Assembly (NCBI RefSeq): GCF_027945075.1
Contig: NZ_CP116034.1
Coordinates: forward strand, 1,302,001-1,366,000
From: Chryseobacterium sp. CY350
Lineage (GTDB): Bacteria; Bacteroidota; Bacteroidia; Flavobacteriales; Weeksellaceae
Direction: 5' to 3'
Length of the DNA: 64,000 bases
Of the stretch, positions 32,904 to 41,158 are shown piece by piece. The number at the start of each line of letters is the position of its first letter. Within the stretch, counting starts at the first letter, position 1. The notes beneath the pieces are model-generated. The model did no database searches and was not told where the DNA came from. It worked only from the letters and a program-made list of their open reading frames with translations. The translations under genes were made by a program, and so were the position numbers.

Positions 32904-35027
32904 TTAGCTTAGAGTTATCAAAAATTCCGGAGAAAGCGAAACAATTCCTTCGCTTAAACTTTCCGGATGCATGGTAAAACCTTTTAATTTTGAAGTTTTT
33001 CCTTTTAAAACTAAGTCCATTAATTGTTTATCTGAAAGTTTTTTTCCGAAAATATCAAATGAAACTTTGAAGCCGCAGTTTTTAAAATCCGAACATCCAA
33101 CTGCGGTTTTCCCTTTCATCAGCTGATGTTCTTTACATTTCGGGCATTTTGTTTCTTCCCACGATTGCAATTCTTTTTTTACGGCTGGTTCACGTTTTTT
33201 CTTTTCTTTAACTTCTTCTTTTTCCTCATGTAAAGTGAAAACTTTTGCCTTTCCGTCGACGACTTTTTTAGTCAGTTCCCTAATCATCTGAATCAACTCA
33301 TCTTTAAAATGATTGGCTTCATATTCACCACTTTCAATTTTACGAAGTTTCAGTTCCCACTCCCCTGTCAGTTCCGGACTTTTTAAAAGTTCGTCTTCAA
33401 TTGTGTCGATCAGCTGAATTCCCGTGGAAGTTGCGACTAAATTTTTCTTTTTCCGTTCAATATATTTTCTTTTGAAAAGCGTTTCTATAATGTTTGCGCG
33501 CGTTGAAGGTCTTCCGATGCCATTGTTCTTCAACATTTCCCGAAGCTCTTCATCATCAACCTGTTTTCCGGCAGTTTCCATCGCCCGGAGTAAAGTTGCT
33601 TCCGTATATGCTTTTGGCGGCGAAGTTTTTCCCTGATGAATCATCGGTTCGTGAGGTCCGGTTTCTCCCACTTTAAATTCCGGAATCGTCTGCTCTTCGT
33701 CCTTATCTTTTTCTTTATCAGTCGGTTCTTCTTTGGCATCTTTAGCATAAACGGCTCTCCAGCCTGGTTCCAGAATCTGTCTTCCGCTTGTTTTAAAAGG
33801 AATCGTTCCCACCTGCGCTTCCACCACCGTGTTTGAAATTTTACATTCAGGATAAAAAACGGCGATAAAACGTTTGGCAATCAGATCATAAATCAGTTTT
33901 TCTTCTCTGCTTAAATTCTGTGTCGGCGGAACTTCAGTCGGAATAATTGCATGGTGATCGGTCACTTTCGCATCATCAAAAACCGCTTTCGATTTCGGAA
34001 TTGGCTGTTCAAGCAAAGGCGAAATTAAATCTTTATAAATGACCATGCTTTGAAGAATTCCACCAATTTTCGGATATAAACTTTCTGATAAATAGGTCGT
34101 ATCAACACGCGGATAAGTGACGTGTTTTTTCTCGTATAGACTCTGAATGTATTTTAAGGTGCTGTCTGCCGAATATCCGTACTTTTTATTGGCTTCCACC
34201 TGAAGTCCGGTAAGATCAAACAATCTCGGATTTTTTTCTTTTCCTTCTTTAATTTCAAATGAAAGAATTTCAAAAGGATTGATTTTTAAATATTCCAAAC
34301 CTTTTTCGGCTCGGTTAAGGGTTTTTAAACGGTCGATAGCTGCATTAAAGATGACGTCACGGTATTTGGTTTTAAGTTCCCAATATTCTTCGGTAGAAAA
34401 CGCGTCAATTTCTTTCTGACGCTGCACGAGCATTGCCAAAGTCGGAGTCTGCACCCTTCCGATAGACAAAACCGCTTTATTGCCGCCAAATTTTTTGGTG
34501 AAAAGTCGGGTTGCATTAATTCCTAATAACCAGTCTCCAATTGCTCTTGCGTTCCCCGCGAGATAGAGATTTTTATAATCTTCAGCAGGTTTTAATTTTT
34601 CAAAACCTTCTTTGATCGCTTCTTCGGTAAGAGAGGAAATCCACAAACGCTGCACCGGTTTATCGCATTTTGCTTTCTGCAAAACCCAACGCTGAATAAG
34701 TTCTCCTTCCTGTCCCGCATCCCCGCAATTGATGACTTCATCACATTCTGCAACCAGCTTTTCGATAACTTTAAACTGATTTTCAACGCCTTTGTTTGGA
34801 ATTAATTTAATCCCGAAATTTTTAGGAATGATCGGCAGCAAAAACAGATTCCATGATTTGTATTGCGGACCGTAATCGTGGGGTTCTTTGAGGGTACAGA
34901 GATGTCCGAATGTCCATGTTACGCAATAGCCGTTTCCTTCCATATAGCCTTGTTTTGGCATAGTTGCGCCCAATACTTTGGCAATATCTCTGGCAACGCT
35001 GGGTTTTTCGGCAATACAAAGTTTCAT
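32904..35027 (-). CDS. topB: DNA topoisomerase III (type IA)
   Basis: The product is 707 residues. The TOPRIM domain opens with KLCIAEKPSVARDIAKVLGA and has NCGDAGQEGELIQRW with its acidic metal ligands. The active-site Tyr is near residue 305 (VTYPRVDTTYLS). SIGRVQTPTLAML and GIGRPSTRANIIETL are further signatures. A C-terminal zinc ribbon (CPKCKEH...CSDFKNCGF) and a DUF3945-like tail follow. It decatenates DNA by single-strand passage. Similar proteins ride on conjugative elements, but no such element is visible here. Confidence 0.95.
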   Translation of the reverse strand: MKLCIAEKPSVARDIAKVLGATMPKQGYMEGNGYCVTWTFGHLCTLKEPHDYGPQYKSWNLFLLPIIPKNFGIKLIPNKGVENQFKVIEKLVAECDEVINCGDAGQEGELIQRWVLQKAKCDKPVQRLWISSLTEEAIKEGFEKLKPAEDYKNLYLAGNARAIGDWLLGINATRLFTKKFGGNKAVLSIGRVQTPTLAMLVQRQKEIDAFSTEEYWELKTKYRDVIFNAAIDRLKTLNRAEKGLEYLKINPFEILSFEIKEGKEKNPRLFDLTGLQVEANKKYGYSADSTLKYIQSLYEKKHVTYPRVDTTYLSESLYPKIGGILQSMVIYKDLISPLLEQPIPKSKAVFDDAKVTDHHAIIPTEVPPTQNLSREEKLIYDLIAKRFIAVFYPECKISNTVVEAQVGTIPFKTSGRQILEPGWRAVYAKDAKEEPTDKEKDKDEEQTIPEFKVGETGPHEPMIHQGKTSPPKAYTEATLLRAMETAGKQVDDEELREMLKNNGIGRPSTRANIIETLFKRKYIERKKKNLVATSTGIQLIDTIEDELLKSPELTGEWELKLRKIESGEYEANHFKDELIQMIRELTKKVVDGKAKVFTLHEEKEEVKEKKKREPAVKKELQSWEETKCPKCKEHQLMKGKTAVGCSDFKNCGFKVSFDIFGKKLSDKQLMDLVLKGKTSKLKGFTMHPESLSEGIVSLSPEFLITLS

Positions 35028-35038
35028 GAATAATCGGG

Positions 35039-35605
35039 TTATAGAAAGGGGTGCAAAAATCGGGATTTTTTTTGGATTATCAGTTTAGGATTGCTTAAAA
35101 AATTTCGTAAAAGATAATCGTTTTCCGTTAGCCAAAGTTCTTTCCAAAGTAGCAACATCATTTTCCAAAGCAGGAAGATCACTTCCCGAAGCAGGAAAAT
35201 TGTTTTCCGACGCAGCAAGATCGTTTTCTGAAGTAATGAGCTCATTTTCCAAAGCAGTAAGATCTCTTCCCGAGATAGGAAGATTGTTTTCCGAAACAGC
35301 AAGATCGGTTTCAGAAATGGTAAGCTCATTTTCCACAGCAGTAAGATCTCTTCCCGAAATAGGAAAATTGTTTTCCGAGGTAGAAAGATCATTTTCCACG
35401 GTAACAAGATCATTTTCCGCAATAGTAAGATCGTTTTCCGACGCAGCAAGATAACGGGTTTGTCGGGAATTTTATTTTTAATCCACTCAATTCCTTTCAT
35501 ACCTAAATTGACGTCTCCTTCCAAAACAACAACATCCGAATGATCAAAAAATAGATCGGTAAAGCCAAATTCCCGGTGCAAATCGCTGATGATCTGAATT
35601 TTCAT
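35039..35605 (-). pseudogene. Metallophosphoesterase N-terminus overrun by 21-bp tandem repeats
   Basis: The first 50 residues are a clear calcineurin-like phosphoesterase start (MKIQIISDLHREFGF, then VVVLEGDVNLGMKGIEWIKNKIPDKPVI). The next block should be a GNHE-type metal-binding motif, but the frame runs instead into 15 copies of a 21-bp repeat. The result is an implausible string of RKTIFLL-like heptads, ending at 35039. The usual length is 240-280 residues with metal ligands throughout, so this cannot be an active enzyme. The repeats are also open in the other frames. I read it as a gene destroyed or replaced by repeat expansion. Confidence 0.7.
35124..35450. repeat. 21-bp tandem repeat array with an 84-bp higher-order period
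   Basis: Fifteen 21-bp units (35124-35438) plus a partial one follow the consensus AAGATCRTTTTCC with a variable remainder. In one minus-strand frame each unit encodes a heptad such as ENDLTIA, ENNFPIS or GRDLTAV. Groups of four heptads recur three times (ENN.PIS-GRDLTA.-ENEL..S-..DLA.S), so 84 bp is the larger unit. Divergence between units shows the array is not freshly made. Confidence 0.85.
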
Positions 35606-35699
35606 TTTTTAAAAATAATTTAATTCAAATAAAAACGGAAATCATTTATTTCAAAAATAAACACCTTAAAAATCAAATGCTTAAATATGAATCAATAAA

Positions 35700-35722
35700 A
35701 AGTCTACCAAAAAAGTAGACTT
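35700..35722. promoter_or_regulatory. Inverted repeat at the -33 region of the met leader promoter
   Basis: AAGTCTAC and GTAGACTT flank a 7-base A-rich spacer. It overlaps where the -33 element of the TATATTTG promoter should be, so an operator is plausible; it could instead be a terminator. Confidence 0.35.
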
Positions 35723-35738
35723 ATAAAAATTTATGTTC

Positions 35739-35746
35739 TATATTTG
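35739..35746 (+). promoter_or_regulatory. -7 box of the metNIQ operon
   Basis: TATATTTG fits the Bacteroidota consensus and lies 21 nt before the leader-peptide ATG. No clear TTTG -33 element is seen. Confidence 0.55.
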
Positions 35747-35767
35747 CATCCGTAATCAGGTTAAGAA

Positions 35768-35869
35768 ATGAAAATGACAGCAAAATGCAGATATAACTTT
35801 ATGAAGATGAACATCATGCGTATGATGATGCATTGCTGCGCGCGCGTATATATGAATTTTAGTGGATGA
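35768..35869 (+). CDS. Met- and Cys-rich leader peptide of the methionine transporter operon
   Basis: This is a 33-codon frame, ATG at 35768 to TGA at 35867-35869. Nine of 33 residues are Met and three are Cys; the core reads FMKMNIMRMMMHCC. It lies between a promoter box and an intrinsic terminator, ahead of metN. This is the layout of a ribosome-controlled transcription attenuator: slow translation through Met codons when charged tRNA-Met is scarce would favour read-through. The run ATG-CGT-ATG-ATG-ATG also forms a small hairpin with CATCAT upstream. The frame, composition and terminator are seen directly; the mechanism is inferred. I could not identify the antiterminator pairing by eye. 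Confidence 0.75.
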   Translation: MKMTAKCRYNFMKMNIMRMMMHCCARVYMNFSG

Positions 35870-35896
35870 CCTTAATTTTATGATGACATATTTTTG

Positions 35897-35927
35897 AAAG
35901 GCTTTACCACGTTGTAAAGCCTTTTTT
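35897..35927 (+). terminator. Attenuator terminator ahead of metN
   Basis: A perfect 11-bp stem, AAAGGCTTTAC / GTAAAGCCTTT, has a 6-base loop followed by T residues. It lies 28 nt after the leader-peptide stop and 23 nt before metN. A terminator inside a leader, before the first gene, implies conditional read-through. Confidence 0.85.
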
Positions 35928-35949
35928 ATTTTAATAACAATTCAGGAAA

Positions 35950-36978
35950 ATGATAGAAATTAAAAATATATCCAAAACATTTCGTCAGAAAAAACAATCT
36001 TTTAAAGCTTTGGATGATGTGAGTCTAACGATCGAAAAGGGCGATATCGTAGGAATCATCGGATTTTCGGGAGCCGGAAAAAGTACGCTGATCAGAACGG
36101 TGAATCTTTTGGAGAGGCCAGATTCCGGAGAAATTATCATCAACGGGACAGATTTCACGCAGTTAAATTCAAAACAACTGGCGAAAGAACGTAAAAAGAT
36201 CGGGATGATTTTCCAACATTTTAATTTGCTATCGTCAAGAACGGTGTTCGAAAATATAGCGCTGCCGTTGGAACTAGATCAACTTAAAAAAGATCAGATC
36301 CGGGAAAAAGTAAACGAACTTTTAAAAATTGTAGGACTTCAAGACAAAGCCAATGAGTATCCTAAAAGTCTGTCGGGCGGACAAAAACAGAGGGTCGCGA
36401 TTGCGAGAGCTTTAGCCAATGATCCGTATTTACTGCTTTGTGACGAGGCAACAAGTGCACTCGATCCGGCAACGACAAAGTCTATTTTAGAACTTCTAAA
36501 AGACATCAACCGCCGCTTGGGAATCACCATTTTATTGATTACTCACGAAATGGATGTTATAAAAGCAATCTGCAACCACGTTTCTGTTATCGATAAAGGA
36601 AAACTGGTCGTGAAAGGAACATTAAAGGAAATTATCTCAAACAGAGATCACCCGATCATCAAACAATTTATAAACTCAGGAAACATGACAATCCCTCAGG
36701 AATTTACAAAAACACTTCAAAAAGAACCACAGGAAGGATTATTCCCGTTAGTTGAAGTGGAACTCAACGAAGATATCAGTGTCGAAAAACTGCTTTCGAA
36801 AATATATGACGAATACAAAATCCCTTATCAACTCCTGAAAGCAGATGTTGAATATTTGGGAAGTGCAAATATCGGAACGCTATTGCTTCATTTAAAAGGA
36901 AAATATGAAGACAACCAAAAGGCGATCTATTATTTTAACCAGAATAAAATTCAAAATACACTGAGAGGATATGCTTAA
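35950..36978 (+). CDS. metN: Methionine ABC transporter ATP-binding protein MetN
   Basis: The product is 342 residues. Walker A is GFSGAGKS (38-45), the ABC signature is LSGGQKQR (about 142), Walker B is LLLCDEATSALDP (about 163), and the H-loop is ITHEMDV. A C-terminal NIL domain (residues about 265-340) binds methionine and inhibits transport when it is plentiful, as known for E. coli MetN. The gene overlaps metI by 8 bp. It powers uptake of D/L-methionine through MetI, with MetQ as binding lipoprotein. Confidence 0.95.
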   Translation: MIEIKNISKTFRQKKQSFKALDDVSLTIEKGDIVGIIGFSGAGKSTLIRTVNLLERPDSGEIIINGTDFTQLNSKQLAKERKKIGMIFQHFNLLSSRTVFENIALPLELDQLKKDQIREKVNELLKIVGLQDKANEYPKSLSGGQKQRVAIARALANDPYLLLCDEATSALDPATTKSILELLKDINRRLGITILLITHEMDVIKAICNHVSVIDKGKLVVKGTLKEIISNRDHPIIKQFINSGNMTIPQEFTKTLQKEPQEGLFPLVEVELNEDISVEKLLSKIYDEYKIPYQLLKADVEYLGSANIGTLLLHLKGKYEDNQKAIYYFNQNKIQNTLRGYA

Positions 36979-37627
36979 TGAAACCGTGATTTCTCTTTTG
37001 TCTAAAGGACTTTGGGAAACGATATTTATGACTTTTGCATCAGGCTTTTTTGGATTTGCTTTAGGATTACCGGTCGGAATTCTTTTATTTTTAACAAAAA
37101 ATGGTCAGCTTCTGGAAAATGTAATTTACAACAGAATCTTGTCTGTTTTAGTCAATATTTTCAGATCAATTCCCTTTATCATCTTGATTGTCTGGATGAT
37201 TCCTTTCACAAGATCTTTGGTAGGAACTTCGATTGGAGTGAATGCCGCTTTGGTTCCTCTAAGTATCGGTGCTGCTCCCTTTATCGCAAGGTTGGTTGAA
37301 AACAGTCTGCTGGAAATTCCACAGGGACTGATTGAAACAGCAAGAGCTTTGGGCGCGAGTCCGTTTCAGATCATTAAAAAAGTTTTGCTTCCTGAAGCTT
37401 TGCCTTCGCTCATTAACAATGCAAGTATTACGCTGATTACACTTGTCGGTTATTCTGCAATGGGAGGCGCAGTTGGTGCAGGTGGATTGGGACAGATCGG
37501 CTATCAATACGGATATATTGGTTACGATGCATTGATTATGAATTTGGTTCTTGGTCTTCTTGTGGCTTTGGTTTTTATCATTCAGTTTGCGGGAGATCGA
37601 TTGGCGAAAAGGTTTGATCATCGATAA
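36971..37627 (+). CDS. metI: Methionine ABC transporter permease MetI
   Basis: The product is 218 residues with five transmembrane helices. The EAA loop ENSLLEIPQGLIETARALGASPFQIIKKVLLPEALP (read in segments, about 112-148) contacts MetN. IFRSIPFIILIVWMIPF and YSAMGGAVGAGGLGQIGYQYGY are typical of the MetI branch. It overlaps the end of metN by 8 bp, indicating coupled translation. Confidence 0.95.
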   Translation: MLNETVISLLSKGLWETIFMTFASGFFGFALGLPVGILLFLTKNGQLLENVIYNRILSVLVNIFRSIPFIILIVWMIPFTRSLVGTSIGVNAALVPLSIGAAPFIARLVENSLLEIPQGLIETARALGASPFQIIKKVLLPEALPSLINNASITLITLVGYSAMGGAVGAGGLGQIGYQYGYIGYDALIMNLVLGLLVALVFIIQFAGDRLAKRFDHR

Positions 37628-37676
37628 GCCTAAATAGTTTTACACTTAAATAGTCTAACAGTTAAAATAATTTATA

Positions 37677-38486
37677 ATGAAAAAAATAAAAATTCTAAAT
37701 TTTGTCGCAGCAGGTTTGCTGCTATTCACTGCATGTAATTCGCCTAAAAAAGAAGATCCGAATTATATTAAAGTAGGAATCACATCAGGTCCCGAACAGG
37801 AAATTGCCGAAACTGCCAAAAAAGTGGCCAAAGAAAAATACAATCTTGAAGTTGAGCTGATTTCATTCAACGATTATGTCATTCCGAATGAAGCCCTGAA
37901 TAACGGCGATATTGATGCGAATGCGTTTCAGCACGTTCCTTATTTAAACGAACAATCCAAACAACGTGGTTATAAATTAGCTGTAATCGGAAATACTTTT
38001 GTCTATCCGATTATTGCGTATTCAAAAAAGATCAAAACCATTTCCCAACTTCAGAACGGAAGCACAATTGTCATTCCGAATGATCCCACGAACGGCGGAA
38101 GATCTTTACTCCTACTTCAGAAAAACGGACTTTTAAAACTGAAAGACGGTGTTGGCTTATTGCCAAAAGTCACAGATATCACAGAAAATCCGAAAAAGCT
38201 GAAAATCCTTGAAATTGAAGCTCCGCAGTTGCCAAGAGTTTTGGATGATAAAGAAGTGGTGATTGCGATCATCAACAATAATTTTGCCGCACAAGCTGGT
38301 CTTGATGCCAATGAATTTGGAATTTTTAAGGAAGATAAAGATTCGCCTTATATGAATGTGGTGGTTTCCAGAGAAGATAATAAAAATGATGCTAAAATAA
38401 AAAAATTTCTAAAAGCGTATCAGTCTGAAGAGGTCGCGGAGAAAGCAAAAATGATTTTCAAAGGCGGTGCTGTGAAGGGATTTTAA
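37677..38486 (+). CDS. metQ: Methionine-binding lipoprotein MetQ
   Basis: The product is 269 residues. The lipobox is LLLFTAC (Cys20). The mature protein is a type-II periplasmic binding protein of the NlpA family (KVGITSGPEQEIAETAKKVAKEKYNLEVELISFNDY in segments, ALNNGDIDANAFQHVPYL, IVIPNDPTNGGRSLLLLQK). It delivers methionine to MetNI. It follows metI by 49 nt. The operon appears to end here. Confidence 0.94.
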   Translation: MKKIKILNFVAAGLLLFTACNSPKKEDPNYIKVGITSGPEQEIAETAKKVAKEKYNLEVELISFNDYVIPNEALNNGDIDANAFQHVPYLNEQSKQRGYKLAVIGNTFVYPIIAYSKKIKTISQLQNGSTIVIPNDPTNGGRSLLLLQKNGLLKLKDGVGLLPKVTDITENPKKLKILEIEAPQLPRVLDDKEVVIAIINNNFAAQAGLDANEFGIFKEDKDSPYMNVVVSREDNKNDAKIKKFLKAYQSEEVAEKAKMIFKGGAVKGF

Positions 38487-38621
38487 GAATGTTATCTGAA
38501 TATTGATTTTATTCAGCACCAAATTTTAATTCAAAGTCCGCAAGTTTTTTTAATTTTTACAATTTATGAATAATCAAAAAGTGTTGTGGAAATTTAAGAT
38601 AAACGTTCTTGTCACTTCAAA

Positions 38622-38648
38622 AAAATTCCATCTTTACGGTGGAATTTT
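38622..38648. terminator. Possible terminator in the gap after metQ
   Basis: AAAATTCCATC and GGTGGAATTTT pair over 11 bp around a 5-base loop. Its T-run is on the minus strand, so it fits poorly as a metQ terminator. The rest of the 38487-38828 gap holds only the GH3 promoter. Confidence 0.35.
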
Positions 38649-38773
38649 CATGTGAAAAAATAAAAATACATAATTTTTTAAAGTAATCACTGCTGTTTTA
38701 AATATCATCAACTTTTTAAAGCATCTCATTTAATCACATTTAACCATATAATAACCAAATTACATTTTCTCAA

Positions 38774-38804
38774 TTTGAGATAATAAAAAATTTTAGTACT
38801 TTTG
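38774..38804 (+). promoter_or_regulatory. Consensus promoter of the GH3 gene
   Basis: TTTG (38774-38777), exactly 19 bases, then TACTTTTG (38797-38804). The expected start of transcription, about 38810, lies after an upstream in-frame ATG at 38802 and so argues for the start at 38829. Confidence 0.65.
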
Positions 38805-38828
38805 TTTTTAATCAATAAAAAGGTTTTT

Positions 38829-41090
38829 ATGCTAAAGAAAACTGCCATTGTAGGTTTATTCACTTTAATATCTGCTTCTTCTATGGCTCAAAATACAACA
38901 CTTCCAATTTACCTTGACGAATCAAAACCTGTAGAACAGCGGGTTCAGGATGCGCTTTCGAGAATGACTTTGGAGGAAAAAGTGGCAATGCTTCATGCAC
39001 AGTCAAAATTCAGTTCACCGGGAGTTCCAAGATTGGGAATTCCAGAATTCTGGACTACCGACGGACCTCACGGAGTGAGACCTGAAGTAATGTGGGACGA
39101 ATGGAACCAAGCTGGATGGACGAACGATTCAATTATTGCTTATCCCGCTCTTACAGCATTATCTGCAACCTGGAACAAGAAAATGTCGTGGAATTACGGT
39201 AAAGCTTTAGGCGAAGAAGCACGCTACAGAAAGAAAGACATTCTTCTGGGACCGGGAGTTAACATCTACAGAACTCCACTTAACGGAAGAAATTTTGAAT
39301 ACATGGGTGAAGATCCTTATTTAACTTCAAAAATGGTGGTACCTTACATCAAAGGTGTACAATCCAACGGTGTGGCGACTTCTGTGAAACATTATGCGCT
39401 CAATAATCAGGAAATGTTCCGTCATACGAGCAATGTGAATGTTGACGACAGAACTTTGTACGAAATTTATCTTCCGCCTTTTAAAGCGGCCGTAACTGAA
39501 GGAGATTCGTGGACGATCATGGGTGCTTATGATATGTATAAAGGTGAATACGCCAGTCAGAATCAATATCTTCTGAATGATATTTTAAAAGGCGAATGGA
39601 AATATAAAGGTGTTGTCGTTTCCGACTGGGGCGCAGTAAATAACACCGAACAGGCAATTCACAACGGTTTGGATCTTGAATTCGGAAGCTGGACTAACGG
39701 ACTTTCTGCCGGAACCAAAAATGCATACGACAATTATTATTTGGCTCAACCTTATTTAAATTTAATTAAAGAAGGAAAAGTGGGAACAAAAGAACTGGAT
39801 GATAAGGTGACAAGACTTCTGAATCTGGCTTACAAAACCACGATGAATACCAAAAAACCTTTCGGAAACGTGGCTTCTGAAGAACATAAAGCCGTTGCCA
39901 AAGAAATTGGTGAAGAAGGAATTGTTTTGCTAAAAAATCAGGGAAATGTACTTCCGATAGATTTAAATAAAGCAAAAAAAATTGCTGTCATCGGTGAAAA
40001 TGCCATCAAAATCATGACTGTTGGTGGAGGTTCATCATCATTAAAAGTAAAATATGAAACTTTACCTTTAGATGGAATTAAAAATAGATTCGGGAAACAG
40101 GCAGATGTACAGTATGCGAGAGGTTATGTAGGTGATATCGGCGGTGAATACAATGGTGTAAAATCTGGCCAGGATCTGAAAGACGACCGTTCTGCCAATG
40201 AATTATTAAATGAAGCTGTTGATTTAGCTAAAAAATCTGATTATGTAATTTTCGTTGGTGGTTTGAATAAATCTGACTTCCAGGACAGTGAAGGAAACGA
40301 CAGAAAAAGCTACGGATTACCTTACAATCAAGACAATGTGATTGCTGCTTTAGCAAAAGCCAATAAGAATTTTGCCGTGGTTTTAGTTTCAGGAAATGCA
40401 GTTGCCATGCCGTGGATTAAAGATGTTCCTACCGTTTTACAATCTTGGTATCTCGGTTCGGAAGCAGGAAATTCTATTGCTTCTGTTTTGGCAGGCGATG
40501 CCAATCCTTCAGGAAAGTTACCTTTTTCTTTCCCTGTTAAACTTGAAGATAATTCGGCTCATCAATTGGGAGAGTATCCCGGAAATAAAGAAGAACTGGC
40601 TGCAGGAAAAGGGAAAGACCAGAAAAACCCGATCAACATTACTTACAATGAAGGAATTTTTGTGGGTTACCGTTGGCACGACACAAAAAAAATTAAACCT
40701 TTATTCAGTTTCGGACACGGCTTGAGCTACACTACTTTTGAGTTCGGAAAAGCTAAAAGTGACAAAACAACGATTGGCCAGGATGATAAGATTACATTTA
40801 CAGTTAACGTTAAAAATACTGGTAAAAAAGCAGGAGCTGAAGTGGTACAGTTGTACATCAGCGATCTGAAATCATCCGTTCCGAGACCGACAAAAGAACT
40901 TAAAGGTTTTGAAAAAGTATTTTTAAATCCCGGAGAAGAAAAAGAAGTCAGCATTACGGTTGATAAAACCGCGCTGAGTTTCTTTAATGCCGATAAACAC
41001 GAATGGGTTGCAGAACCCGGAGATTTTGAAGCTTTGATCGGAAATTCTTCTGATGCCATAAAAACGAAAGTAAAATTTAAATTAAAATAA
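38829..41090 (+). CDS. Exported beta-glucosidase, glycoside hydrolase family 3
   Basis: The start is set at the ATG at 38829, giving a clean signal peptide (MLKKTAIVGLFTLISASSMAQ). An ATG at 38802 would fall inside the promoter. The product is 753 residues. The GH3 N-terminal TIM barrel (LTLEEKVAMLHAQ, TTDGPHGVR, GPGVNIYRTPLNGRNFEYMGEDP, TSVKHYALNNQE) has the nucleophile Asp in VVSDWGA near residue 266. The C-terminal alpha/beta sandwich (EGIVLLKNQGNVLPI) and a fibronectin-III-like domain (GAEVVQLYISDLKSSVPRPTKELKGF in part) follow. It cleaves beta-linked glucosides in the periplasm. Confidence 0.93.
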   Translation: MLKKTAIVGLFTLISASSMAQNTTLPIYLDESKPVEQRVQDALSRMTLEEKVAMLHAQSKFSSPGVPRLGIPEFWTTDGPHGVRPEVMWDEWNQAGWTNDSIIAYPALTALSATWNKKMSWNYGKALGEEARYRKKDILLGPGVNIYRTPLNGRNFEYMGEDPYLTSKMVVPYIKGVQSNGVATSVKHYALNNQEMFRHTSNVNVDDRTLYEIYLPPFKAAVTEGDSWTIMGAYDMYKGEYASQNQYLLNDILKGEWKYKGVVVSDWGAVNNTEQAIHNGLDLEFGSWTNGLSAGTKNAYDNYYLAQPYLNLIKEGKVGTKELDDKVTRLLNLAYKTTMNTKKPFGNVASEEHKAVAKEIGEEGIVLLKNQGNVLPIDLNKAKKIAVIGENAIKIMTVGGGSSSLKVKYETLPLDGIKNRFGKQADVQYARGYVGDIGGEYNGVKSGQDLKDDRSANELLNEAVDLAKKSDYVIFVGGLNKSDFQDSEGNDRKSYGLPYNQDNVIAALAKANKNFAVVLVSGNAVAMPWIKDVPTVLQSWYLGSEAGNSIASVLAGDANPSGKLPFSFPVKLEDNSAHQLGEYPGNKEELAAGKGKDQKNPINITYNEGIFVGYRWHDTKKIKPLFSFGHGLSYTTFEFGKAKSDKTTIGQDDKITFTVNVKNTGKKAGAEVVQLYISDLKSSVPRPTKELKGFEKVFLNPGEEKEVSITVDKTALSFFNADKHEWVAEPGDFEALIGNSSDAIKTKVKFKLK

Positions 41091-41109
41091 AAAGCAAAAT
41101 AATCCACAA

Positions 41110-41141
41110 AAAATCCCGGTAATTTTCAGTACCGGGATTTT
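41110..41141. terminator. Bidirectional terminator between GH3 and AKR genes
   Basis: AAAATCCCGGTA and TACCGGGATTTT (12 bp) flank an 8-base loop between convergent stops at 41090 and 41159, with T-runs on both strands. Confidence 0.85.
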
Positions 41142-41158
41142 ATTTTATAACGCTTAAT

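Noticed and set aside
32904..35027. topB as a sign of an integrative conjugative element
   Set aside because: No tra, mobilisation or integrase genes are present on either side.
35124..35450. CRISPR-like array
   Set aside because: The 21-bp units are contiguous, without spacers of unique sequence, and no cas genes are near.
35200..35454. Plus-strand ORF of 84 codons inside the repeats
   Set aside because: The repeat length is a multiple of three, so all frames stay open; there is no start context or independent support.
35750..35930. SAM-type riboswitch before metN
   Set aside because: No recognisable SAM aptamer core was seen, whereas a Met-rich open frame and terminator are clear.
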